NCBI GenBank assembly: GCA_016841425.1
Contig: JAENZE010000001.1
Coordinates: 62,001-126,000 of the forward strand
Source of the DNA: Syntrophomonas sp.
Lineage (GTDB): Bacteria > Bacillota > Syntrophomonadia > Syntrophomonadales > Syntrophomonadaceae
DNA length: 64,000 nucleotides
Direction of reading: 5' to 3'
Shown here: positions 44,712 to 53,296 of the stretch, piece by piece
Layout: every line of letters begins with the position of its first letter
Numbering within the stretch: position 1 is the stretch's first letter
The notes under the pieces: model-generated
The model's database searches: none
What the model saw: only the letters and a program-made list of their open reading frames with translations
Told to the model about the DNA's origin: nothing
Program-made: the position numbers and the translations under genes

Positions 44712-47111
44712 TCATTTATCCATATTGATGGACATGCTAGTCTGAGAACCGTCTGATGGGATTAAAAATGCAGCAGATTGAAAACCGTCCCCCTGATGTT
44801 GCATGAGATCTATAAAGGAGTGTATTAGATCTGGATCAAATTGAGTATTGGCACAACGTATTAGCTCCTCCAGCGCAGCCTCGTGACTCATGGCCTTACG
44901 GTATGGTCGGTCACTGATCATTGCATCATAAGCATCAACAACAGCTAACATTCTGCATTCCAGGGGGATATCAGCCCCTTTTAGACCCAGGGGATAGCCC
45001 TGGCCATTCCACCATTCATGGTGCTTCAAAACCCAATCGGAGATAGGAAGAAGATCGGCCGAAGAGAGGGCAATTCGCTGACCAATTTCGCAATGCCTTA
45101 TCATTTCTTTCCTCTCCTCTGATGTTAACGGCCCCGGTTTAAATAGGACATGGTCTGAGATACCGACTTTGCCTATGTTATGAAAATGGGCCAGGAGTCG
45201 TAATTCAGATAAATTACTCTTGGAAATTCCAATATATAGCGCAAATTTAACCAAAAGATCCTGAAAACGCTGGCTGTGCTTTTCAGTTACTATCTTCCTT
45301 GCCTCAAGAGTCCTCATTAAAGTCTGTACCAGATCACTGTGAGTACTCCGACTGCGGTATAGTTTTTCCCGATACATCATATCGTCCGCATCTTTGAAAA
45401 GCATCCTAATGCCAGTTGACTCATCTTCTAGAAAGGAAAAACCTATCGACATACTTAATGGAACGACAGGGTTTTCAAGGTTATACTGATCAAGCGCCTT
45501 ACGAACTCTGCGGCAATAATTTTCTATATCAGATTCGGAAGTATTGCATAAAAGAATGGAAAACTCATCTCCTCCAATCCTGGCCACTACATCTCCAGGT
45601 TCAGATACAGATTTCAAGATATCTGCAGCTGATTGTAAAAGCACATCCCCCATGAAATGACCAAAAGTATCATTAATCAACTTCAGGCCATCTACATCAC
45701 ATACGATGATCCCTGCTGCTGCTGCCGTTTTCAACTTAATTAGATGCTGCTCAAAATAACCCCGGTTATACAAACCGGTAAGAGCGTCATGGGTGCTGGC
45801 AAAATGCAACTCTTCGTTCAGCGTTTGCAGTTCGGCAGTTTTCTGGTTTAACTCCATGGTAACGGTGTTGACGAGGCAGGTCAGCGCTTTTAATGTTTCA
45901 ATGTTTCTGGTAGAAACATTATCTGCTGATTCAGTTTCCTTGTCATCCCCCCGGTTAGAATGTTGATCTGCATCGTGCTGGTGTTTAGTAGTGTTTGCCC
46001 CAGGTTCTGATAGAGTAAGGGTAGTCATAGAATTGTTAAGCAATTGGTTAGTATTATGTGCATGGAAGAATTCGCCGCTGGTAAAAAAACCAGCCGTAGG
46101 GGCAATATCCTGCAGGGGCAGGGTTTCAATCTGGGCTGAATCCTGGAGAAAGCTTAGACGGGCCAGACATGAATATACAAATATGCTTTCTGTTGGCTGC
46201 TGTCGGATGTTCTTAAGCAACGACTCTATTTGCTCAAGGATTATATTAATGTGGCCAAAACTGAAACGTACCTTTTCGCCCTCGATGAATTCACCTGAAA
46301 AAGCCAATGAATCATCGCTGTACCGAAAATATGCCGACCTGGCGATGGACATATCAGGTTTACTGATGATCAGTGGAAATTCTATTCCATTAGAGATATT
46401 GAATTCCTCATCGGCTCCCAGGTAGTGGCGGTAAACTTGATAGGCTGGAATATTATCAATGGTATATACGCGCGTGCCTTCGGCACGGGTAATGGTCATT
46501 TCTTTTCCGATTGGCTGCCAGCCCAGGTGGTGGTGGTGTACAACCTTTAAATCTTCGCCGGTTAAAATAGCACCCACTGCCCCGCAGTTAGTAATGTTCT
46601 CATGGCTGAATACAAAATATTTATTACTAGGAAGAATATCACCTGCAATGCCTCCTGCAACAGGTAAGCCAGGACTTTCTGTATGGATTCGGTTTAACAG
46701 CCGGCTGACCTTTACGTTTGGTGTGGCAAACATGATCAGTGCCCTGGCTTGGTCCTTGTTTAGCCTGGATGCAATCAAATACTCCAGTTCGCAGCCGGTA
46801 CTGTCATCCGTCTGGGCGAATACTATTTCTACATCAGCATGCTGGAAAACAGAGAAAGACAGCACTATTGTTAACCCGCTTATCATTCCATTAATAATCT
46901 CGCCATTGGTGGTAGTGCCGATTATTTTAGCCCAGGGAATCAAGCCGAGGATTTGTTGGGATATGTCCATTAAGAGGCTTTTATCAATAATGCCTGAAAA
47001 GATCTGTACCATAACGGCCCTGCTATTTTTATCAAAAAGTTTGTCTTTATTATCGTCAACGAACTTCGCCAGGCTGGAGTAATCTTTATAATAGGTGTTA
47101 AGGGTATGCAT
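44712..47111 (-). CDS. FIST-GGDEF-HD protein with altered HD motif
   Basis: 799 aa from ATG 47111 (GGAGGTTAAT). The N-terminal 375 residues are FIST-N and FIST-C domains (SGIIDKSLL, GTTTNGEI, VAGGIAGD, FSCLA-like YSCLARLSFLQ), sensory modules thought to bind small ligands. A short linker with a coiled coil leads to GGDEF (VARIGGDEFSILL, intact) and to an HD-GYP-type domain. In that domain the HD signature reads HFHNIGKVG: the metal-binding Asp is Asn645 (codon at 45177-45179); the later motif is HHEWWNGQGYP. The phosphodiesterase half may therefore be inactive, leaving a cyclase. Cytoplasmic. Confidence 0.88.
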   Translation of the reverse strand: MHTLNTYYKDYSSLAKFVDDNKDKLFDKNSRAVMVQIFSGIIDKSLLMDISQQILGLIPWAKIIGTTTNGEIINGMISGLTIVLSFSVFQHADVEIVFAQTDDSTGCELEYLIASRLNKDQARALIMFATPNVKVSRLLNRIHTESPGLPVAGGIAGDILPSNKYFVFSHENITNCGAVGAILTGEDLKVVHHHHLGWQPIGKEMTITRAEGTRVYTIDNIPAYQVYRHYLGADEEFNISNGIEFPLIISKPDMSIARSAYFRYSDDSLAFSGEFIEGEKVRFSFGHINIILEQIESLLKNIRQQPTESIFVYSCLARLSFLQDSAQIETLPLQDIAPTAGFFTSGEFFHAHNTNQLLNNSMTTLTLSEPGANTTKHQHDADQHSNRGDDKETESADNVSTRNIETLKALTCLVNTVTMELNQKTAELQTLNEELHFASTHDALTGLYNRGYFEQHLIKLKTAAAAGIIVCDVDGLKLINDTFGHFMGDVLLQSAADILKSVSEPGDVVARIGGDEFSILLCNTSESDIENYCRRVRKALDQYNLENPVVPLSMSIGFSFLEDESTGIRMLFKDADDMMYREKLYRSRSTHSDLVQTLMRTLEARKIVTEKHSQRFQDLLVKFALYIGISKSNLSELRLLAHFHNIGKVGISDHVLFKPGPLTSEERKEMIRHCEIGQRIALSSADLLPISDWVLKHHEWWNGQGYPLGLKGADIPLECRMLAVVDAYDAMISDRPYRKAMSHEAALEELIRCANTQFDPDLIHSFIDLMQHQGDGFQSAAFLIPSDGSQTSMSINMDK

Positions 47112-47313
47112 ATTAACCTCCACAAATATTACCTAAAAAGGGGCATAATACTATATCGTTAAAATATAGTAATTTAAGTAGTATTTTAGCACTAAATTGT
47201 TGCAATATCATCAAAATAATTACCTAAACTCCTGGTCTAATGAGGAAATTGTACCGTAAAAAAATTAATGATGTTAATGGTTGTCTGAATTTTAAAATAA
47301 TGTTTTAAAATGT

Positions 47314-47354
47314 TTGATTGTGTATTAATATGAATATATATATTATTTATTCAT
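47314..47354 (+). promoter_or_regulatory. Promoter and dyad ahead of the TetR-ABC operon
   Basis: TTGATT (47314-47319), 17 bp, TATATA (47337-47342). ATGAATA (47330-47336) and TATTCAT (47348-47354) form a dyad straddling the -10, a likely operator for the TetR protein encoded 24 bp later. Confidence 0.55.
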
Positions 47355-47377
47355 AGATATATTTAGGGAGGATTATT

Positions 47378-47986
47378 ATGCCTAAAGGTTTTAGTAAAAG
47401 GGAAAGAGCGCTAATCCACAAAGCACTTTTTAATCAAGGAAAACTTCTTTTCGGCAGTTATGGATTGAAAAAAACTAGTATAGCAGATCTAACCAGGGCC
47501 GTTGGTATTGCCCAGGGATCTTTTTATACCTTTTACAATTCTAAAGAAGAGCTTTATTTTGAAATATTGGAAAACGAAGAAAGTAAATTAAGGGAAAAAC
47601 TTTTCCTGGAGCTAGAACCCTTTGAGGATGATCCTAGTGAATATCTAAAGAACTTGCTCTTGCGTTCTTTAGAAATGGTAGAGAATTATCCGCTGATGAC
47701 CCAGTTGTACCTGGAAAATACTATGGAGATGCTGGTTAGAAAGCTGCCTGACGATAAGGTAATAAAGCACTTTAATCAAGATCATGCTAGCTTTCTGCCG
47801 TTTATTGAAAAGTGGCAGTCACAGGGGATATTAAGGGAAGAAAAACCGGAGACAATTACAGCCCTGGTACGCTCAGTATTGATTTTGTCTCTGCATAAAA
47901 GGGAAATTGGAGAAGAAGTCTACAGCAGCACTATGCAATTATTGGTAGAACTGCTGGCTGAAGGACTGGTCCTTAAGGAGAAGTGA
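47378..47986 (+). CDS. TetR/AcrR family regulator
   Basis: 202 aa. Helix-turn-helix about 12-58 (HKALFNQGKLLFGSYGLKKTSIADLTRAVGIAQGSFYTFYNSKEELY). First gene of an operon: its stop overlaps the ATG of the ABC ATPase by 4 bp. Likely represses the operon and responds to a substrate of the exporter. AGGGAGGA ribosome site. Confidence 0.9.
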   Translation: MPKGFSKRERALIHKALFNQGKLLFGSYGLKKTSIADLTRAVGIAQGSFYTFYNSKEELYFEILENEESKLREKLFLELEPFEDDPSEYLKNLLLRSLEMVENYPLMTQLYLENTMEMLVRKLPDDKVIKHFNQDHASFLPFIEKWQSQGILREEKPETITALVRSVLILSLHKREIGEEVYSSTMQLLVELLAEGLVLKEK

Positions 47987-48927
47987 AGATGAACGAGGTT
48001 ATTCATACCGTCAATTTAACCAAGCATTATGGGAAAGTCAAAGCGGCAGAGCAAATTTCTCTATCGGTTAATAAAGGGGAAATATACGGTTTTATAGGCC
48101 TTAATGGTGCAGGCAAAACCACTACTATTCGCATGCTGCTGGGTATGATTCGTCCTACCTCTGGCGCAGCATATCTCAAAGGAGAGAAGATATCCGGAGG
48201 TAATCATCATGTGTGGGCGAAGGTGGGATATCTTGTGGAGATACCGTACGCATATCCTGAGCTCACTGTCCGACAGAATTTAAGTATGATTTCCAAACTG
48301 CGGGGTATTTCTGATAAGCAAGCAGTACTTCGTATCATAAGCCAACTGCATTTGGATTCCTATGCTGATGTGAAGGCGGGACACCTTTCGCTGGGTAATG
48401 CTCAGCGGCTGGGGCTTGCCAAAGCACTCTTACATCAGCCCTCCATATTAATACTGGATGAACCAGCTAATGGGCTGGACCCTGCAGGCATTGTTGAGAT
48501 CAGGACGTTATTGCAGGATCTGGCTGCGAACTCAGGGGTCACGATTTTCATTTCCAGTCATATTCTTGGGGAAATGGCCAAACTCGCGTCCCGACTTGGT
48601 ATCATACATAATGGTTATCTCCTGCAGGAGGTGGATGCCAGCCAATTGGAAGTGCTCCTGTGTAAGCGCTTGCTTTTGAAAACTACCGACAGGGAAAGAG
48701 CTGTGTCTATCCTTAAGGAGGCGGGCTATAGGGCAGGTATTGATGGAGAAGGTGTCATGGAAATTCATGACGCTGAGGCTATAAAACACCCGGAAGCAAT
48801 TGCCCGTCTTCTTGTTCACGCTGATTGCCCTCCAACCCAATTGAAGGTTGAAGAGGAAGATCTGGAATCATATTTTTTGAGAGTTATTAAAGAGACCGGA
48901 GGGAATTATGATGAAAAGGTTAAATGA
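47983..48927 (+). CDS. ABC transporter ATP-binding protein
   Basis: 314 aa. Walker A GLNGAGKTTT, signature LSLGNAQRLGLAKAL (LSLGN in place of LSGGQ), Walker B ILILDEPANGLDP and the H-loop SSHIL are visible, as in BcrA/CcmA-type ATPases that drive peptide or drug export. A start at 47989 (second ATG) is possible. Overlaps the permease gene by 20 bp. Confidence 0.92.
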   Translation: MKMNEVIHTVNLTKHYGKVKAAEQISLSVNKGEIYGFIGLNGAGKTTTIRMLLGMIRPTSGAAYLKGEKISGGNHHVWAKVGYLVEIPYAYPELTVRQNLSMISKLRGISDKQAVLRIISQLHLDSYADVKAGHLSLGNAQRLGLAKALLHQPSILILDEPANGLDPAGIVEIRTLLQDLAANSGVTIFISSHILGEMAKLASRLGIIHNGYLLQEVDASQLEVLLCKRLLLKTTDRERAVSILKEAGYRAGIDGEGVMEIHDAEAIKHPEAIARLLVHADCPPTQLKVEEEDLESYFLRVIKETGGNYDEKVK

Positions 48928-49696
48928 TGCTCTTTACTGTGAAGCCCTAAAAGTTATGCATTCTAAAATAGTATGGATTACTATTCTGGCTTTTTTAATC
49001 GTTCCTTTTGTCGGAGGCTTTTTCATGCTAATACTCAAAGATCCAGAAGCAGCCCGAAGTTATGGCTTGATTGGAGCCAAGGCCCAGCTTACGATGGGTA
49101 CTGCAGATTGGATCTCCTATTTCGAATTCCTCGCCCAGGCCGTATCGATAGGTGGATTGTTCATATTTGGCTTTGTAAGCAGCTGGGTTTTTGGCCGAGA
49201 GCATTCGGATCGAACTGTTAAAGATCTTTTAGCTCTTCCAATATCACGAGCTCATATAGTTGGGGCAAAATTTATCACTATATTTTTATGGTGCATATTG
49301 CTGTCTGCCATAGTATTAACAATAGGCTTATGGGTAGGGGAAATGGCAGCACTGCCTGGGTGGTCCAGGGAACTGGTCTCACAGGGCTGTGAAATGTTCG
49401 CCATTTGTTCCATTCTTACCATTGCATTAAGTTCGCCGGTAGCCTTTTTCGCATGTATCGGGCGAGGTTATCTGGCTCCTCTGGGTTTCGTAGTTTTTAC
49501 CCTTGTTCTAGCTAATATCATCGCTGTAACCGGCTATGGGGAGTTTTTCCCCTGGGCCGTACCAGCTCTGTACAGCCAGATTGGCGGGGAAGGAAACGCT
49601 TTGCCAGGGAGTATAAGTTATATACTGGTTGTGTTAACCAGCTTCGCCGGTCTGATCGGGACCTTCTGTTGGTGGCGGTATGCAGATCACAGTTGA
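48908..49696 (+). CDS. ABC-2 type permease
   Basis: 262 aa, six membrane helices. The N-terminal ALYCEALKVMHSKIVWI and FGREHSDRTVKDLLALPISR (cytoplasmic loop before helix 3) are characteristic of BcrB-like ABC-2 permeases. Two adjacent ATGs at 48908 and 48911. Forms an exporter with the ATPase upstream; bacitracin-like peptides, lantibiotics or drugs are possible substrates. Confidence 0.9.
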   Translation: MMKRLNDALYCEALKVMHSKIVWITILAFLIVPFVGGFFMLILKDPEAARSYGLIGAKAQLTMGTADWISYFEFLAQAVSIGGLFIFGFVSSWVFGREHSDRTVKDLLALPISRAHIVGAKFITIFLWCILLSAIVLTIGLWVGEMAALPGWSRELVSQGCEMFAICSILTIALSSPVAFFACIGRGYLAPLGFVVFTLVLANIIAVTGYGEFFPWAVPALYSQIGGEGNALPGSISYILVVLTSFAGLIGTFCWWRYADHS

Positions 49697-49701
49697 AGTC
49701 T

Positions 49702-50148
49702 TTATTTTTTCCAATTCTGTATTTCTATAAAATTACCTTCGGGATCCCGGGTATAGACGACGGTCAATATACCAATATTTTCATATTCTTTTATGATTAC
49801 TTCCCCTAACTGGCTCCCGCCATTCTTAAGTAAGTTTTGCAAAACGTCTTCTACTGAGTCAACCTCAAACGCGATATGAGCAAAACCCTGCATATTTATG
49901 ACAGGTTCATAATTTCGTAAATTATCAGGTAAATACTCAAAAATTTCTAGAGTAGGGCCATTCTCATATCCGGGCAACCTTAGATGAATCCCTTTAATTC
50001 TAACATTGTTAATCCCGGTCGTTTTATCAATCCATTCTCCATATAGATCTCTTTCAGGATATACCGGCTGACAGGCAAATACATCTACATAAAATTGTGC
50101 CAGCTTTTTCCAATCCCTGGCAACGATATTGGTATGAGCATATCTCAT
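49702..50148 (-). CDS. VOC family (glyoxalase-like) protein
   Basis: 148 aa from ATG 50148, after GAGGTGGTTACA. Two beta-alpha-beta-beta-beta modules: AHTNIVARDWKKLAQFYVDVF and FAHIAFEVDSVEDVLQNLLKNGG, ending RDPEGNFIEIQNW. Metal ligands His, Glu, His and Glu are in the expected places. Substrate unknown. Convergent with the ABC permease. Confidence 0.9.
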   Translation of the reverse strand: MRYAHTNIVARDWKKLAQFYVDVFACQPVYPERDLYGEWIDKTTGINNVRIKGIHLRLPGYENGPTLEIFEYLPDNLRNYEPVINMQGFAHIAFEVDSVEDVLQNLLKNGGSQLGEVIIKEYENIGILTVVYTRDPEGNFIEIQNWKK

Positions 50149-50220
50149 TGTAACCACCTCATAAAATCTTTTGGTTAATTAACGTTGGCAATGTAATCAT
50201 TGTACTTGAACTATCAACAC

Positions 50221-50250
50221 CGGGGCAAGGGGACACGGGGCAAGGGGACA
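50221..50250 (+). repeat. 15-bp tandem duplicate
   Basis: CGGGGCAAGGGGACA occurs twice head to tail, followed by GGTGTCTTGT. It resembles the GGGGACA-type dispersed repeats common in Clostridia and the motif in the hairpin at 27998. Confidence 0.7.
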
Positions 50251-50404
50251 GGTGTCTTGTATCATTCTGAATAGGACCTAGCAGTTATATTTATAATTAT
50301 GGGGCGAAAATCTTATTGCAGCAGCACTTGAAAGTAAAGAAGATTGACATAAAGCTCAAAACTATTGTATAATACCGTGTGTCGGGAACGACAGCACTAC
50401 TTGT

Positions 50405-50489
50405 GTCGGAGTGGTGGAACCGGCAGACACGTACGTTTGAGGGGCGTATCCGTAACTGGGTGCGGGTTCAAGTCCCGCCTCCGACACCA
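50405..50489 (+). tRNA. tRNA-Leu (anticodon GAG), CCA encoded
   Basis: 85 nt. Acceptor GTCGGAG pairs with CTCCGAC, followed by A and CCA (50486-50489). D arm has GGTGGAACCGG; the anticodon loop is TTGAGGG with GAG at its centre, closed by a TACGT/GCGTA stem; a variable arm of about 14 nt marks a class II tRNA; the T arm is GCGGG-TTCAAGT-CCCGC. Reads CUC/CUU codons. The 3' end is the left attachment site of the element that follows. Confidence 0.95.
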
Positions 50490-52087
50490 ATTCTATGCAC
50501 TAAGTGATCAGGGTAGAAAGATACCCTGATTTCTTCATTTTCTGGATCTAGTTCTAATTGCCTTACAAAAGTGCGGATAAGTTTTTTTCTTTCCGGCATA
50601 GTAGCATTATCAAATACCAGGGAAAAATTGCTAAAGAAATTACGGATCTCATCTTCACTGAAATTAATATTTTGAGGGGGGTTGTCCTTAAGATAATTAA
50701 TCTTAATGTCTATCTGATTTATTTGATCTGTCAGATTATCAGCCTCATCTTTAATTAATAATGGATCTATTCCCGATTTAATTGCATCAAGCAGCCTTTG
50801 TTTTTGTAATACCAGGTTACTCTTTTGCTTATTAAACTCTTTAAGAGTATCATTATACTCCTTATATCCGGCATTTATATCCTTCTGAATATCTTTAATT
50901 ATTTCATCTATACGCTCAGGTGTAGTGTAACGGGTGATAATTTCTTCTAATACCTTTTGTTCAACCGTATTAACGTCTACCATAAATTTATGGGGACATA
51001 AGGCCTCACCTTTATACCTATGCTGACCGCAAATATATTTTCTCCAGTGCCGGGAACTCGATCTGTAACCTATAACATTACCACCACAAGCAGCACATGA
51101 AAACATAGGATTACCTTCTAAATTCTTGCCTGTAAAAAGATACGGGCTATTCTTGGTTCTGCTTATGGTAAAGTCTGTTTGTCCTCTTGCATGCCTCTTT
51201 AGTGCCATTTCCAGTTCTTCTTCTGTAATAATTGCCGGGTGTGCATTTGGTACTTCCACCCATTCTTCTCTTGGGTTAAATCGTGTGCCCATTGTTTTTC
51301 TATTCTCTTTATTCCAAAAAGCAGTTCCTGCATACTGCTCTAATCTATTTGCTCTTAGCATTTCAACTATGGTTGATGTTCCCCATGCTTTGTTTCCTGG
51401 GGCAGGTATGTTATTATCATTCAAATAATCCCTGATTTTGTTATAAGACATTTCCTGGTTAGTATAGAGATCAACAATTATCAATTTAGCTATAGGTGCA
51501 TTATCAGGGTGCAGATCCCAAATGCTTTTAATAATTGGCTTACCTTTAGAATTTACTCCTCTGTTAAGATGTATTATTTGATAACCATATGGAGGTCTCC
51601 CCCCATTCTTATAACACCATCCAGTTTCAGGATCTCTCTGTTTAACATTACCGCTCATACCCCTAATAACATTATGGGAAATATCCATTGAATGAGCTTC
51701 ATTTTTTAGCTCTCTTATACCTTCCAGCCATAAACCAGATGATGTCCTGGGATTTATATTTTCTTCACTGGCGTGTAATAGCTCTATCCCATGTTTTCTT
51801 AATAGTTTTTTGGTGCTGGATGCTACATCACGAGTACGAGCAAAACGGCTGGAATCATCGACAATAATAAAATTTGGTCTAGTATTAAGGCTATCAGCTA
51901 TCATCTGATTAAAGCCTTCCCTGTGTTCATCATGGTAAGCTGAGCTGCTATCTTGATAAGTCTGCACAATTTTAATGTCCTGGTTATCTGCAAATATATG
52001 TATCCTGGATAATTGCTCAGGTATTGAATTGCCTTGCTTTTCCTGATCCTGGGTGCTTACTCTTACATAAGCAAATGCAGTTTTCAA
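50468..52087 (-). CDS. Large serine recombinase (integrase)
   Basis: 539 aa. Resolvase domain (about 1-150) with catalytic Ser11 in YVRVSTQDQ and the Arg pair in DSSRFAR; Recombinase domain (about 165-270: GGRPPYGYQ); zinc beta-ribbon (about 330-375: CAACGGN...CGQH..GEALCPHK); long coiled coil (about 385-450). The last nine codons lie at the tRNA border and the stop TGA (50468-50470) is inside the tRNA-Leu gene, so the final residues come from tRNA DNA. Integrates and excises the element; serine recombinases in tRNA sites are less common than tyrosine ones. Confidence 0.93.
   Translation of the reverse strand: MKTAFAYVRVSTQDQEKQGNSIPEQLSRIHIFADNQDIKIVQTYQDSSSAYHDEHREGFNQMIADSLNTRPNFIIVDDSSRFARTRDVASSTKKLLRKHGIELLHASEENINPRTSSGLWLEGIRELKNEAHSMDISHNVIRGMSGNVKQRDPETGWCYKNGGRPPYGYQIIHLNRGVNSKGKPIIKSIWDLHPDNAPIAKLIIVDLYTNQEMSYNKIRDYLNDNNIPAPGNKAWGTSTIVEMLRANRLEQYAGTAFWNKENRKTMGTRFNPREEWVEVPNAHPAIITEEELEMALKRHARGQTDFTISRTKNSPYLFTGKNLEGNPMFSCAACGGNVIGYRSSSRHWRKYICGQHRYKGEALCPHKFMVDVNTVEQKVLEEIITRYTTPERIDEIIKDIQKDINAGYKEYNDTLKEFNKQKSNLVLQKQRLLDAIKSGIDPLLIKDEADNLTDQINQIDIKINYLKDNPPQNINFSEDEIRNFFSNFSLVFDNATMPERKKLIRTFVRQLELDPENEEIRVSFYPDHLVHRIGVGGGT
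50478..50489 (+). other. attL core (tRNA-Leu 3' end)
   Basis: CCTCCGACACCA, identical to 56254-56265. Includes the discriminator base and CCA, so the tRNA stays functional after insertion. Confidence 0.8.
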
Positions 52088-52098
52088 TCTAATCCCCC

Positions 52099-52842
52099 CT
52101 AAAGCTCCTTGCTGTAGGACTTCACCTTGCCGATTATTTTCAAAGACTTTTTGCTTATCGTTAAAGGTTCAAAATTTGTATTTTCAGCAATAAGGGCATA
52201 CTTCTTGTCAATGACAATACAACGTCTTATGACATAATTATCTTTTGAAATTATGGCAACAACAATATCCCCATTATTTACGGTATCGGCTTTATCAAGT
52301 TGGATTCTTGCTCCTTCAGGAATCAATGGTTCCATTGAATTATCCGGCATAGTTAAACCGAAATGAGGGTTCAGCATTATATTAGTATCCTGGTCATTGA
52401 GGTCCTTAAAAGTTATAATATCTGTTATATCATCTAACATTCCTGTAAGCTCCTCTTCGTTTATCATTTTAATTAGCTCAAGATCCGTAATTTTATTTAC
52501 CTGTTCTTCTGCCATTTGTGCCATATCAGGTGGAAGTTGTGTCATTATCGTTACTCTAATGAATTTTCTTAAAAAGGTTAATATTTGATCAATTAGTCTA
52601 CGCATGGCCTCTGGTGCCTTATCTCGATATGCTTCAAAAAGTAAATCATCAGGATCGGCATTACAGACTTTAGCCAGGGCAATATTAACCTCATCAGATG
52701 CAGGAGGTTGTCCCGGGCTTTGCAGTTTACTTATGTAAGAAGGATCTATATTTACATGGTACTGCTTCAACCCTTCAGCAACTTCTTTTAATGTCAATCT
52801 GCTGTTTTTAACAATCTCTGAAACCATTTGATTATATGACAT
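52099..52842 (-). CDS. XRE-type repressor with S24/LexA-like C-terminal domain
   Basis: 247 aa from ATG 52842 behind GGGAGTG. The N-terminal HTH (about 5-65: LTLKEVAEGLKQYHVNIDPSYISKL) is followed by a helical linker and an S24-like domain with Ser in MPDNSMEPLIPEG. The usual catalytic Lys (as in xxVKR) appears to be Arg here (NYVIRRC), so self-cleavage may be lost or the fold only retained for dimerisation. Divergent from the Rep operon; it probably represses Rep and recombinase expression. Confidence 0.82.
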   Translation of the reverse strand: MSYNQMVSEIVKNSRLTLKEVAEGLKQYHVNIDPSYISKLQSPGQPPASDEVNIALAKVCNADPDDLLFEAYRDKAPEAMRRLIDQILTFLRKFIRVTIMTQLPPDMAQMAEEQVNKITDLELIKMINEEELTGMLDDITDIITFKDLNDQDTNIMLNPHFGLTMPDNSMEPLIPEGARIQLDKADTVNNGDIVVAIISKDNYVIRRCIVIDKKYALIAENTNFEPLTISKKSLKIIGKVKSYSKEL

Positions 52843-53045
52843 AAAATAACACTCCCTTCTCATAAATAGTATCCTCAAATGAGGCATAAATCAAACATTA
52901 AATATTGTATATTCATTCAATAATATTGACAATATTTTCATGAGAGTTTACTATAAGGTTAACATTATTTATTGCTATTTTTTTTACCCAATAGCATGAA
53001 AAATAATTCAACATAAATTACTAATAATTCAAAGAGGTTAACGGA

Positions 53046-53258
53046 ATGAGAGAGAATCAAAGTATTAAAAACAAAGATGCAAACTTAAATATAATTTCAA
53101 ATACAGCGAGTATTAATGATTCTTTATTCAGTTCCATAACCAATGAAAGAGTAAAGCTCATTCAACAAATAACTGTACGTTACTTCTCATCTCCCCACGT
53201 TAAGGACAACCAATTAAATCATAATCTGTTAGTTAATGCTTTTTCCCCTGGCGGATAG
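53046..53258 (+). CDS. Small protein upstream of Rep
   Basis: 70 aa, start ATG 53046 after AAAGAGGTTAACGGA. Polar, Asn/Ser-rich, with a helix ITNERVKLIQQITVRYF; no known domain. Its TAG stop (53256-53258) shares one base with the GTG of Rep, so Rep translation is coupled. It may regulate replication copy number. Confidence 0.55.
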   Translation: MRENQSIKNKDANLNIISNTASINDSLFSSITNERVKLIQQITVRYFSSPHVKDNQLNHNLLVNAFSPGG

Positions 53259-53296
53259 TGGGGGGTTACCCAGGGGGGCCCCACTACCGCCAGGGG
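53245..53296. repeat. 18-bp inverted repeat at the Rep start (candidate double-strand origin)
   Basis: CCCCTGGCGG-(A)-TAGTGGGG (53245-53263) pairs with CCCCACTACCGCCAGGGG (53279-53296); one bulged A and a 15-nt G-rich loop. It spans the stop of the small protein and the start of Rep. Very G+C-rich against A+T-rich surroundings. It may be the Rep nick site (origin) and/or block Rep translation. Confidence 0.7.

Noticed and set aside
45991-47082. Plus-strand frames of 144 and 207 codons inside the FIST-GGDEF gene
   Set aside because: Antisense shadows of a well-supported gene.
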